Assembly (NCBI RefSeq): GCF_024734665.1 | Contig: NZ_CP102931.1 | Span: 432,001-496,000 of the forward strand | Direction of reading: 5' to 3' | DNA length: 64,000 nucleotides | Source of the DNA: Variovorax paradoxus | GTDB lineage: Bacteria > Pseudomonadota > Gammaproteobacteria > Burkholderiales > Burkholderiaceae_C | Part shown: positions 39,153-47,416 of the stretch, piece after piece | How the letters are laid out: each line of letters starts with the position of its first letter | Position numbering within the stretch: the first letter of the stretch is position 1 | The notes under the pieces: generated by a model | Databases searched by the model: none | What the model was told of the DNA's origin: nothing | Seen by the model: only the letters and a program-made list of their open reading frames with translations | Program-made: the position numbers and the translations under genes

Positions 39153-40229
39153 ATGAAGTTCGACCGAAGCCAGCCTTTCAATGATCTTCCTTTGCTTCCG
39201 CCTGCGTTCGAGCTCGAAAGCAAGGCGGTGCTCAAGCAGGCGATCGGGGCCAACCGCGTGCTGGCCAATTTACGTGGGCTGGCTGCACAGATCCCGAACC
39301 AGGCCGTCCTGATCAGCAGCGTCGTGCTGCAGGAGGCACGGCTGTCGTCGGAAATCGAGAACATTGTCACGACCAATGACGAGCTGTATCGGGCCGATGC
39401 TGATGCTGATGGCAACACCGACCCACAGACCAAGGAGGTCTTGCGCTACCGCGAGGCTCTCTATCACGGGTTCGATGCATTGAAGACGCGCCCGCTGGCG
39501 ATCAATCTGTTCGTCGAGATCGCCCAGCGCATCAAGCAGATCGAGTTCGATGTGCGCGTCGTTCCCGGCACTGCCTTGAAGAACGGACGCGGCGAGGTGA
39601 TCTATACGCCACCAGTTGGCGAAGCCGTCATTCGCGAGAAGCTGGCGAACCTTGAGAGGTTCATCCACGCCGATGACGACCTCGACCCACTGCTAAAGAT
39701 GGCGGTGATGCACTACCAATTCGAGGCGATCCATCCGTTCCCTGATGGCAATGGTCGGACAGGCCGCATCTTGAATCTGCTCTTCCTGGTCGACAAGGGA
39801 CTGTTGGACATTCCCGTGCTGTTCTTGTCGCGCTACATCATCGCGAACAAGGCGGACTACTACGACGGCTTGCGCCGCGTCACGGAGTCGCAGGACTGGG
39901 AGAACTGGCTGCTGTTCATGCTTCGTGCGGTCGAAAGCACGGCGCAGCAGACCTTCGATCAGGTCAACCGGATTCGCGATCTGATGGAACAGGTTCGCGA
40001 ACGCGTGCAGCGCGAGGCGCCTGGTGTTTACAGCAAGGACCTGATCGAGGTGATCTTCAGGCACCCGTACACCAAGATCCAGTTCGTGGTCGATGCGGGC
40101 ATTGCCAAGCGGCAGACGGCGTCGGGTTACCTGCAGGCGCTGGCCAAGCTGGGTGTCTTGCGCGAGAACAGACGCGGACGCGAAAAGTACTACATCAACG
40201 ATGCGCTTTTCGACGAGTTGGTAGCGTGA
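39153..40229 (+). CDS. Fic-domain AMP-transferase with inhibitory motif and C-terminal winged helix
   Basis: A 358-residue Fic protein. The N-terminal helical region carries the autoinhibitory motif SSEIEN (residues 65-70). The Fic core has the complete active-site motif HPFPDGNGRTGR (192-203), with catalytic His192. The C-terminal part (about 290-358: AGIAKRQTASGYLQALAKLG) looks like a winged helix. The family usually transfers AMP to a protein hydroxyl, and the inhibitory Glu blocks ATP until relieved. No antitoxin gene is adjacent, which fits the built-in inhibitor. Base composition is lower in GC than its neighbours, which suggests transfer. CATGT palindromes flank it on both sides. Confidence 0.9.
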   Translation: MKFDRSQPFNDLPLLPPAFELESKAVLKQAIGANRVLANLRGLAAQIPNQAVLISSVVLQEARLSSEIENIVTTNDELYRADADADGNTDPQTKEVLRYREALYHGFDALKTRPLAINLFVEIAQRIKQIEFDVRVVPGTALKNGRGEVIYTPPVGEAVIREKLANLERFIHADDDLDPLLKMAVMHYQFEAIHPFPDGNGRTGRILNLLFLVDKGLLDIPVLFLSRYIIANKADYYDGLRRVTESQDWENWLLFMLRAVESTAQQTFDQVNRIRDLMEQVRERVQREAPGVYSKDLIEVIFRHPYTKIQFVVDAGIAKRQTASGYLQALAKLGVLRENRRGREKYYINDALFDELVA

Positions 40230-40233
40230 AGGT

Positions 40234-40296
40234 CATGTCGACGGAATCGACATGTCATAAGAACATGTCGATTTTCATTGGATTTTTAGACATGTT
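40234..40296. promoter_or_regulatory. Two CATGT inverted repeats downstream of the Fic gene
   Basis: Dyad 3 has arms CATGTCGA (40234-40241) and TCGACATG (40247-40254). Dyad 4 has arms AACATGTC (40262-40269) and GACATGTT (40289-40296). Both are perfect, start 5 bp after the stop codon, and share the CATGT outer sequence of the two upstream dyads. Confidence 0.6.
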
Positions 40297-40358
40297 TGAC
40301 TGGCGTGTTGAATCAATTGGCATATCCCGAGGGCGCTGCGCAAGGTAATTAAAGGCTT

Positions 40359-40934
40359 TTAATGGGCTTTGCCAGCTAGCGTAAAGAGCTCGTCCACCAG
40401 CCGCTCCGCCAGTTCCGGCTTCACGGCGTCGCCCCCGAACACCAACCGAAACACGATCGGCGCAATCAGGTGGTCGATCACCTGCTGCGGCTCCGGCGCG
40501 TGCTCGCCACGGGCGCGCGCCTGCTCGACCAGCGTCAGCGCTTCCTTGCGGCGGTTGCGCAGGCAGTCGGTGTCTGAATCGCCGTTGGCCAGCGCGGCCG
40601 CGGCTTTCAGCAGCGAGGTGTTGCACGGCTTGGCCAGGTGCTCGATGAGTTCGCGTGCCCAGGCTTCGAGATCGGCCCGTAGTGCGCCGGTGTCTGGCAA
40701 TGGGCGGTTCGGGTCCAGCCGGTGGGTGGCCGTCTCCGCCAACAACCCCTGCAGATCGCCCCAGCGCCGGTAGATGCTGGAGGCGCTGACGCCCGCGCGC
40801 TCGGCCACTGCCGGCACCGTCACACGCTCCCGCCCTTGTTCGGCCACGAGTTCTTCGAGGGCGGTGCGCACCAGCGCCTGCACCTGCGCGCTGCGGCCGC
40901 CGGGACGTTTGTTGGGAAGAGCGATGTCGTTCAT
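40359..40934 (-). CDS. TetR family transcriptional regulator
   Basis: A 191-residue TetR-type repressor. The N-terminal HTH (residues about 15-60) has VTVPAVAERAGVSASSIYRRW. The ligand-binding helices follow. It is divergent from an MFS efflux gene with 88 bp between, the usual layout of a repressor that controls its neighbour exporter and itself. Confidence 0.92.
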   Translation of the reverse strand: MNDIALPNKRPGGRSAQVQALVRTALEELVAEQGRERVTVPAVAERAGVSASSIYRRWGDLQGLLAETATHRLDPNRPLPDTGALRADLEAWARELIEHLAKPCNTSLLKAAAALANGDSDTDCLRNRRKEALTLVEQARARGEHAPEPQQVIDHLIAPIVFRLVFGGDAVKPELAERLVDELFTLAGKAH

Positions 40935-40943
40935 GCTCGGACT

Positions 40944-41013
40944 TTAACGCAAAGATATTTGCTTTAGCTGATTCTCAGGTCTAGAATCACAAAAGCAAAA
41001 AAAGTTGCGTTAA
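40944..41013. promoter_or_regulatory. Inverted sites between tetR-type and MFS genes
   Basis: TTAACGCAA (40944-40952) and TTGCGTTAA (41005-41013) form a perfect but widely spaced dyad. Inside it, GCAAA-N4-TTTGC (40949-40962) is a compact dyad next to the repressor start. The AT-rich strip holds both divergent promoters. Candidate TetR operators. Confidence 0.5.
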
Positions 41014-41022
41014 GGATTCGCC

Positions 41023-42270
41023 ATGCCGTCCACCTGCCCCGACCTCGCGGTCAGCACCTCCGACCTCGCTGCCCGCGCCAAGCCCTGGCGCCTGCCGGCA
41101 CGCGCGGCTTTTCCGTTGCTGGCCGCCGTGCTGTTCGCCTTCTTCTTCGCGGCGGCTGCACCGTCGCCGCTGTTCGTGGTGTTCCAGCACGCCTGGCACT
41201 TCTCGTCGTCGCTGCTCACGGTGGCTTTTGCCATCTATGCGATTGCGTTGCTGATCTCGCTGCTGGTGGCGGGTTCGCTGTCGGACCACATCGGCCGGCG
41301 GCCGGTGGTGTTGGCGGCGCTGGTGTTGCAGGCGGTGGCGATGGGGCTCTTTCTGCTGGCGCACGGCATCGGCGGGCTGATCGTCGCGCGCGTGGTGCAG
41401 GGCGTGGCCACGGGCATCGCGAGCGGCGCCCTGAGCGCGGCGGTGGTCGAGGCCGCGCCGGCTTCGCGCAAGCGGCTGGGGGCGCTGATCACGAGCGTGT
41501 CGCCGCTGGCCGGCCTGGCGTTGGGCGCGTTGCTGACGGGTGTGGCGGTGAAGTTCTCGGTTCAGCCGGTGATGCTGGTTTTCGGCGTGCTGGCCGCGGT
41601 GTTTGCGCTGGGCGCGGCGGTGGTGCTGTGGATGCCCGAAACCGTCACGCCGCGCGCCGGTGCGCTGGCCTCGCTGGTGCCGCGCGTGTCGATTCCTGTG
41701 CGCGCCCGGGCCGAGTTCACGCGCGGGCTGCCGGTGTTCGTCGTGGTGTGGGCGCTCGGCGGGTTGTATCTGTCGCTCGCGCCGTCGTTGATGCTGCATG
41801 TGTTCGGCATCGACAACGGCGTGGTCAACGGCCTCACGGTGGCAGTGCTGTCCGGTATGGGCGCGATTGCGCCGACCTTGCTCGGCCGCTTCGCTGCACC
41901 TCGTCCAGCCATCCTCGGCATGGCCAGCATTGCGGTCGGGCTGGGGCTGCTGCTCGCCTCGCTTGCCACCCGTTCGCTTGCGCTGTTCTTCGTCGGCACC
42001 GCTGTGGCGGGCATCGGCTTCGGCGGTGCGTTCTCGGCGCTGGTGCAAACGCTGGCGCCACTGGCGCAATCGCACGAGCGCGGCGAATTGTTCGCGGCGA
42101 TCTTCGTCGTGAGCTATCTCGCGTTCAGCCTGCCCGCGATGCTGGCGGGTTTCCTGGTGGCACCGCTGGGGTTGCTGAACACGACGGAAGGCTACGCGGC
42201 GGTGTTGCTGCTGATCGCTGCTTTCGGCGTCTGGAGCCAGTGGTCGGTGTTGCGCCGCGGCGCGCATTGA
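41023..42270 (+). CDS. MFS efflux transporter
   Basis: A 415-residue major facilitator with 12 predicted helices. The loop SLSDHIGRRPVVLAALVLQA follows helix 2, and VARVVQGVATGIASG is in helix 4. It resembles drug or sugar efflux permeases. It is controlled most likely by the divergent TetR gene. The substrate is unknown. Confidence 0.88.
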   Translation: MPSTCPDLAVSTSDLAARAKPWRLPARAAFPLLAAVLFAFFFAAAAPSPLFVVFQHAWHFSSSLLTVAFAIYAIALLISLLVAGSLSDHIGRRPVVLAALVLQAVAMGLFLLAHGIGGLIVARVVQGVATGIASGALSAAVVEAAPASRKRLGALITSVSPLAGLALGALLTGVAVKFSVQPVMLVFGVLAAVFALGAAVVLWMPETVTPRAGALASLVPRVSIPVRARAEFTRGLPVFVVVWALGGLYLSLAPSLMLHVFGIDNGVVNGLTVAVLSGMGAIAPTLLGRFAAPRPAILGMASIAVGLGLLLASLATRSLALFFVGTAVAGIGFGGAFSALVQTLAPLAQSHERGELFAAIFVVSYLAFSLPAMLAGFLVAPLGLLNTTEGYAAVLLLIAAFGVWSQWSVLRRGAH

Positions 42271-42459
42271 CGCGCATGGGCGCGCAGCGCACACATGTCA
42301 AGTGCGGTACCCCTTCGTCAATCAAGCGTTAACCCTATGTAATTCATTCGTCTTCTAGCGAAGAAACACTCGGATGCAGTCCTGTGGCGCCAAAGCCCGG
42401 ACTTCTTAACTGTCGCGCCCGATACGGAGCGACGAATTCCCCATCCTGGAGTGATACGA
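42271..42459. other. 189-bp intergenic leader of the porin gene
   Basis: No gene is seen. The stretch 42325-42370 is the AT-richest part and is the likely promoter region. CTGGAG, 8 bp before the ATG, is a reasonable ribosome-binding site. Confidence 0.4.
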
Positions 42460-43671
42460 ATGAAAAAATCCCTGCTTGTTCTGGCTGCCTTGGCGGCTTG
42501 CGGTGCCGCGTCGGCGCAATCGACCGTAACGCTGTTCGGCGTGGTCGACGCCGCCTACCGCAACGTATCGAACAAGAGCGAATCGACGAACCCCTTCGGC
42601 CCCTTCTACAGCGTGAAGGCCAGCCGCACCGAACTGGCCAATTCGGGCCTGAGCTCCAGCCGCCTCGGCTTCCGCGGCGTGGAAGATCTGGGCGGCGGCC
42701 TGTCGGCCAGCTTCTGGCTCGAATCCCCGATCACCAACGACGACGGCGCCACTGGCCTCAGCAACTTCAGCCGCCGCTCGACGGTGAGCCTTGCCGGCAG
42801 CTTCGGCGAGATCCGCCTCGGCCGCGACAAGACCGCCACCGTGCTGAACGAAGAGCAGTTCGATCCGTTCGCCGACACCGGCATCGGCGGCTCGCTGATC
42901 ATCGACGCCAACGAAACCAGCGTGTCGGGCACCGGCTACGGCAGCAACAGCACGTACAAGCGCGCCGGCAACATGGTGCAGTACTTCCTGCCGCGCAACC
43001 TGGGTGGCTTCTACGGCAACGTGGGCTACAGCCTGCATGAACTCACCCGCACTTCGCCGGACTCCGTGGCCGGCGCCGACAAGACCAACACCGGCCGCCA
43101 CATCGGTGGACGCGTCGGCTACGCGGCCGGCCCGCTCGACGTGGCTGCCAGCTACGCGCAGAACGACACGAGCTTCACGACCGGCACTGGCGCCGCGGCC
43201 GTGGCGCGCCCGGGCAAGATCAAGACCTTCAACCTCGGCGCGACCTACGACTTCGGCGTGGCCAAGCTGTTCGGTGAGTACTCGCGTTCGAAGGACCAGC
43301 GCGACCCGCTGAATGCCTTCACCCGTGTGCCGGACGTGGACCTGACCGGCTACCTGATCGGCGTGACCGTGCCGATCGGCCCGGGCCAGATCCGTGCTTC
43401 GTACTCGCAGGTCAAGTACGACTTCAACCGCGTGCCGGTTCTCGGCGTCGTGAACGCCCCCGATCCGAAGTCCAACAAGCTCGCACTGGGCTACGTGCAC
43501 AACCTGTCGAAGCGCACCGCGCTCTACGGCACGATCGCGCGCGTCAGCAACAAGAACGGCGCGGGCAACACGGTCGGCGCCGGCCCGTCGTATGTCGTCG
43601 CGTTCAACCGCGCCGCGCTGCAGCCCAAGTCGTCGATGGGCTACGAGTTCGGCATTCGCCACGCGTTCTGA
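42460..43671 (+). CDS. Outer-membrane trimeric porin (Burkholderiales Gram-negative porin family)
   Basis: A 403-residue 16-strand porin. The signal peptide MKKSLLVLAALAACGAASAQ precedes STVTLFGVVDAAYRNVSN, the classic opening of this family. SSRLGFRGVEDLGGGLSASF follows, and the chain ends in the C-terminal Phe (YEFGIRHAF) needed for Bam insertion. It forms a general diffusion pore in the outer membrane. Confidence 0.94.
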   Translation: MKKSLLVLAALAACGAASAQSTVTLFGVVDAAYRNVSNKSESTNPFGPFYSVKASRTELANSGLSSSRLGFRGVEDLGGGLSASFWLESPITNDDGATGLSNFSRRSTVSLAGSFGEIRLGRDKTATVLNEEQFDPFADTGIGGSLIIDANETSVSGTGYGSNSTYKRAGNMVQYFLPRNLGGFYGNVGYSLHELTRTSPDSVAGADKTNTGRHIGGRVGYAAGPLDVAASYAQNDTSFTTGTGAAAVARPGKIKTFNLGATYDFGVAKLFGEYSRSKDQRDPLNAFTRVPDVDLTGYLIGVTVPIGPGQIRASYSQVKYDFNRVPVLGVVNAPDPKSNKLALGYVHNLSKRTALYGTIARVSNKNGAGNTVGAGPSYVVAFNRAALQPKSSMGYEFGIRHAF

Positions 43672-43721
43672 GCCGGGGAGTCCTCCCGAGTTTTCTCCAA
43701 GGGTCTCTAGACCGATCCTTT

Positions 43722-44579
43722 TTAGCCCGCCTCGTGCGGGCTTTTTTTATTTCCTTGTTGCATTCGTGCCGACAGCACGGCGCGCGCCGCCTCGGCAAAA
43801 CCCGCGCCGCGCTCGCCCTGCGTCACGTAGCGCGGCAGGTGCTCCAGCTGCGGCACGAAGCGCGCGACGTTCGCCACGCCGATGCTGTGCGCGAAGGTGC
43901 GAAACATCAGTTGGTCGTTGGTGGAATCTCCCACGTAGGCCCAGCGGTCCATTTCGTCGTCGAGCGTGCGGCCCCACAGCTCGCGCACGATCCAGCGCGC
44001 GCCTTCGAGCTTGTCGTTGTCGCCGTACCAGCCGTTGATGTGGATGCTGCTGACGGTGGCGTGCATGCCCTCGCTGCGCATCAGCGCCACCACCTGCGCG
44101 ATGGTGGCGTCGCTCAACTGCACGAACTCGCTGTGGTCGATGGCGATGTCGGTCTCGCGCCCCGGCGAATCGGTGGCGCGCCCGACGCCCGGAAATTCGC
44201 GCTCGATGCGCGCCAGCACGGTCTGCATCCGCGCGAAGTTGGCCGCGCGCGTGGTCGCATCCTGCTGGTAGCGTTTCCAGACCCGGTCACCGGCCGCGGG
44301 CAGCAGCGCTACCGCGCCGTTCTCCGCCACGATGGCATCGACGGGCCAGGCGTTGACGAAGGGCAGGCTCCAGCCCACCGGCCGGCCGGTGATTGCCACC
44401 ACCGACAGCCCCGCGGCCTTGAGATCGCCCAGCGCCTGCAGCGCATCGGGCGTGATCGCGCCTTCGTGGGTCAGCGTGTCGTCGATGTCGGTGAAGACGC
44501 CGACGAGCGCGCTGCGTGCTGTCGCCTCCCAGCGGGTCAGCGGCAACAGGTGGTGGGGCGAGGCGGGCAGCGAGGGCAT
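43722..44579 (-). CDS. HAD-IIB family hydrolase (Cof-like sugar phosphatase)
   Basis: A 285-residue HAD phosphatase. The catalytic DxDxT motif is FTDIDDTLTHEG (Asp31, Asp33), motif II lies in VVAITGRPVG and motif IV in YVGDSTNDQLMF. The IIB cap resembles mannosyl-3-phosphoglycerate or sucrose-phosphate phosphatases. The substrate is unknown. The ATG at 44579 is divergent from the ABC exporter by 96 bp. The C-terminal codons lie inside the porin terminator. Confidence 0.85.
   Translation of the reverse strand: MPSLPASPHHLLPLTRWEATARSALVGVFTDIDDTLTHEGAITPDALQALGDLKAAGLSVVAITGRPVGWSLPFVNAWPVDAIVAENGAVALLPAAGDRVWKRYQQDATTRAANFARMQTVLARIEREFPGVGRATDSPGRETDIAIDHSEFVQLSDATIAQVVALMRSEGMHATVSSIHINGWYGDNDKLEGARWIVRELWGRTLDDEMDRWAYVGDSTNDQLMFRTFAHSIGVANVARFVPQLEHLPRYVTQGERGAGFAEAARAVLSARMQQGNKKSPHEAG
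43724..43748. terminator. Rho-independent terminator after the porin
   Basis: A perfect 7-bp stem AGCCCGC/GCGGGCT, loop CTCGT, is followed by T7 on the plus strand. On the minus strand the same hairpin encodes the last residues and borders the stop of the HAD gene, so the two convergent transcripts share it. Confidence 0.85.
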
Positions 44580-44675
44580 GGCGAGGAATGTTGGGGGGAG
44601 TCGGTGATCGTACTTGTGCCTTCTTCGTGTAGCATCCCGCCCCCGCCGCGCCATCGAGGCCGGCGCGGCGCCTTC

Positions 44676-45671
44676 ATGCCTCACATCCTCGTCGACCACC
44701 TCCGCAAGACCTACCGAATCTCCGAGCGCGACCCGGGCGTATTGGGCGCGCTGCGCGGGCTCGTGCGGCGCCGCCATCGCACGGTGGAGGCGCTGTCGGG
44801 CGTCTCGTTCTCGCTCGAGCGCGGCGAACTACTCGGCTTCATCGGGCCGAACGGTGCGGGCAAATCGACCACCATCAAGATCCTCTCGGGCATCCTGCGG
44901 CCCGACGGCGGGCGCGTGGAAGTCGACGGGCGCGACCCGTTTGCAGACCGCGAGCGCCACGTGGCGCGCATCGGCGTGGTCTTCGGCCAGCGCACGCAGC
45001 TGTGGTGGGACCTCCCGGTGGGCGACGGCTTCGACCTGCTGCGCGACATCTACCGCGTGGACCCGGTGCGCTACCGCCGCACGCGCGACGAACTGGTCGC
45101 GCTGCTGCATCTGGAGCGCGTGCTCGACCAGCCGGTGCGCCAGCTCTCGCTGGGCCAGCGCATGCGCGCCGAAATCGCGGCGGCGCTGTTGCACGAACCT
45201 GACATTCTTTTTCTCGACGAGCCGACCATCGGGCTCGATGCGCCGTCGAAACTCGCCGTGCGCGACTTCGTGCGCCGCGCCAACCGCGAGCGCGGCACCA
45301 CCGTGCTGCTGACCACGCACGACATGCATGACATCGAGGCGCTGGCCCGCCGCGTGATCGTCATCGGCCACGGCCGCGTGCTGGCCGACAGCCCGGTGGA
45401 GGCGCTGCGCGCGCAGGTGATGGCCGAGCGCCGGCTGGTGGTCGACTTTGCGCAGGACGCGGTGCTGCCGTCGCAGGTGGCCGGAGCGAAGGTGCACTCG
45501 CGCGACGGCCAGACGCTGGTGCTGGACTTCGACCCCGCGGTGACCACCGCTCCGGCATTGATCGCGCGCATCGCGGCAGAGCATGCGGTGGAGGACATCC
45601 GCCTCGAAGGCCTGGCCATCGAGGCCGTCATCGCGCGCTTCTATGCCATGCATGGAGCGGCCGAAGCGTGA
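44676..45671 (+). CDS. ABC-2 type exporter ATPase
   Basis: A 331-residue ATPase. Walker A is GPNGAGKSTTIKILSG, the signature is the variant LSLGQRMRAEIAAALLH and Walker B is [14 protein letters not shown]-terminal extension of about 90 residues is usual in NatA/CcmA-like exporters. Two permease genes follow, so this is a complete ABC-2 exporter of unknown cargo. Confidence 0.9.
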   Translation: MPHILVDHLRKTYRISERDPGVLGALRGLVRRRHRTVEALSGVSFSLERGELLGFIGPNGAGKSTTIKILSGILRPDGGRVEVDGRDPFADRERHVARIGVVFGQRTQLWWDLPVGDGFDLLRDIYRVDPVRYRRTRDELVALLHLERVLDQPVRQLSLGQRMRAEIAAALLHEPDILFLDEPTIGLDAPSKLAVRDFVRRANRERGTTVLLTTHDMHDIEALARRVIVIGHGRVLADSPVEALRAQVMAERRLVVDFAQDAVLPSQVAGAKVHSRDGQTLVLDFDPAVTTAPALIARIAAEHAVEDIRLEGLAIEAVIARFYAMHGAAEA

Positions 45672-46519
45672 CGGCGACCAGCCCGCGCGATCTTGCGCGG
45701 CCCTACTTCGCGGCCTTCGCGTCGCGCTTCCTGCAGATGCTGCAGTACCGCACCGCCGCGCTCGCGGGCTTTGCGACGCAGTGCTGGTGGGGCGGAATCA
45801 AGGTGATGGTGTTCGCGGCCTTCTATGGCGGGACGGCCATTGCGGGCGCGGGTTCGCCTATGTCGCTCGCACAGGCCATCACCTACACTTGGCTCGCGCA
45901 GGGACTATTGGTGCTGCTGCCGTGGCTCGGCGATCCGGAGGTGGCGCAGGCAGTGCGCACCGGCGCGGTGGCCTACGATCGGCTGCGCCCCGTGGACGCC
46001 TACGCGCTGTGGTTCGCGCGCAGCGCCGGCTGGATCGCCGCGCGTGTGCTACCCCGCATGGCGTTGATGGCTGCCTTTGCTGCGGTCGCGTTGCCGTTGA
46101 TGGGGTTGGGCGATTGGGCCTGGCAACTGCCCGCGAGTGCGGCGGCGGGTGTCGCATTTTTGTTGTCGGTGCTGCTCGCGCTGCTGCTTTCGACTGCGAT
46201 GGTGATGCTGCTCAATGTGGCGATCACGGCGGCACTGAACGAGCGCGGCATCAGCGCCATGGCGACTCCCGTGGTCATCGTGCTCTCGGGCAATCTGCTG
46301 CCGCTCGCGTTGCTGCCGGACGCCTGGCAGACCGCGTTGCTGATCCAACCGTTGGCTGGGCTGATGGACATTCCGGCGCGGCTGTACTTCGGGCAGTTGA
46401 GCGGCTGGCATGCGCTGGGCGGGTTGGGGCTGCAGTGCTTCTGGATCGTCACGCTGGTCACGTTAGGTCGCCTCGCGATGGGGCGGACCATGCGCAGTCT
46501 GCAGATCCAGGGTGGCTAG
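45668..46519 (+). CDS. ABC-2 type exporter permease 1
   Basis: A 283-residue membrane protein with about six helices, starting at GTG 45668 inside the ATPase stop (GTGA). It is of the ABC-2 permease type found with NatA-like ATPases (COG4587-like): the opening FAAFASRFLQMLQYRTAALAG and the segment GVAFLLSVLLALLLSTAMVM fit. It forms a heterodimer with the next permease. Confidence 0.85.
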   Translation: MTATSPRDLARPYFAAFASRFLQMLQYRTAALAGFATQCWWGGIKVMVFAAFYGGTAIAGAGSPMSLAQAITYTWLAQGLLVLLPWLGDPEVAQAVRTGAVAYDRLRPVDAYALWFARSAGWIAARVLPRMALMAAFAAVALPLMGLGDWAWQLPASAAAGVAFLLSVLLALLLSTAMVMLLNVAITAALNERGISAMATPVVIVLSGNLLPLALLPDAWQTALLIQPLAGLMDIPARLYFGQLSGWHALGGLGLQCFWIVTLVTLGRLAMGRTMRSLQIQGG

Positions 46520-46557
46520 GGTGGACGCTTGTCTTTTGATTTGCTGCATTGTTTTCG

Positions 46558-46592
46558 GGGAGTACCCGGTGTCATTCGCACGCGCCCCGAAC
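46558..46592. repeat. Half copy of the 94-bp intergenic repeat
   Basis: 34 of 35 bases match 27395-27429 in the same orientation. The complementary left arm is absent. It lies in the 86 bp between the two exporter permeases, ending 13 bp before the second start. Confidence 0.75.
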
Positions 46593-46605
46593 ACAAGCCA
46601 CTGAG

Positions 46606-47409
46606 ATGCGCTCGCTACCTCTTTTCTTCCGACTGGTCCGCACCTCCATCGCAGCCCAGGCCCGCTACCCGGCTTCGGCACTGATGCTGACGCTAGGCCA
46701 GTTCCTCGGTTCCGGCATCGAGGTGATCGCCGTCTGGGCGCTGTTCCATCGCTTCGGTGAAGTGCAGGGCTGGCACATCGGCGAGGTGGCGTTGTTCTAC
46801 GGGCTGGTGAACTGCATGTTCGCGCTGGCCGATGCGCTGGGCCGCGGCTTCGACGTGCTCGGCACGGAGTTCCTGCGCACAGGTGCCTTCGACCGCCTGC
46901 TGCTGCGCCCCCGTTCGCTCGCGCTGCAACTGATGGGCAACGACTTCCGTATCAGCCGCGCAGGGCGCCTGCTGCAGGGTGTGGCGGTGATCGTGTTCGC
47001 CACGCATCAGGCGGCCATCGCATGGACTCCGGCCACGGTGACGATCGCGCTGTTCGCCATTGCCGGCGGCATCGCGCTGTTCCTGGGCATCCTCGTGCTG
47101 CAGGGCACGCTGTCGTTCTGGACCGTCGAGAGCCTGGAGATCGCCAATGTGCTGACTTATGGCGGTGTGCAGGCGGCGCAGTACCCGTTGGCGCTGTATG
47201 CGCAGTGGTTCCGCCGCGTGCTGACCTTCATCGTGCCGCTGGCCTGCGTGGCTTATTACCCGGTGCTGGCAATTCTGGGCAAGGCCGATCCGCTGGGGGC
47301 GCCCGGGTGGGTAGGCATGGTGTCGCCGCTCGCAGGATTCGTGTTTCTCGCGGCGGCTTTCGGGGCTTGGCGCTTCGGGTTGCGCCACTACGCGTCGACG
47401 GGCAGCTAG
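46606..47409 (+). CDS. ABC-2 type exporter permease 2
   Basis: A 267-residue membrane protein of the COG3694/DUF990-like permease group, about six helices. The opening LFFRLVRTSIAAQARYPASA and the block FYGLVNCMFALADALGRGFD are typical. The start at 46606 is preferred because the 19 codons before it read through the repeat element. It converges on prfC with 7 bp between. Confidence 0.86.
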   Translation: MRSLPLFFRLVRTSIAAQARYPASALMLTLGQFLGSGIEVIAVWALFHRFGEVQGWHIGEVALFYGLVNCMFALADALGRGFDVLGTEFLRTGAFDRLLLRPRSLALQLMGNDFRISRAGRLLQGVAVIVFATHQAAIAWTPATVTIALFAIAGGIALFLGILVLQGTLSFWTVESLEIANVLTYGGVQAAQYPLALYAQWFRRVLTFIVPLACVAYYPVLAILGKADPLGAPGWVGMVSPLAGFVFLAAAFGAWRFGLRHYASTGS

Positions 47410-47416
47410 CGCGCCA

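Noticed and set aside
40987..42294. Minus-strand frame of 435 codons over the MFS efflux gene
   Set aside because: It is rich in Arg, His and Gln with no hydrophobic or domain structure, and is antisense to a clear 12-helix transporter.
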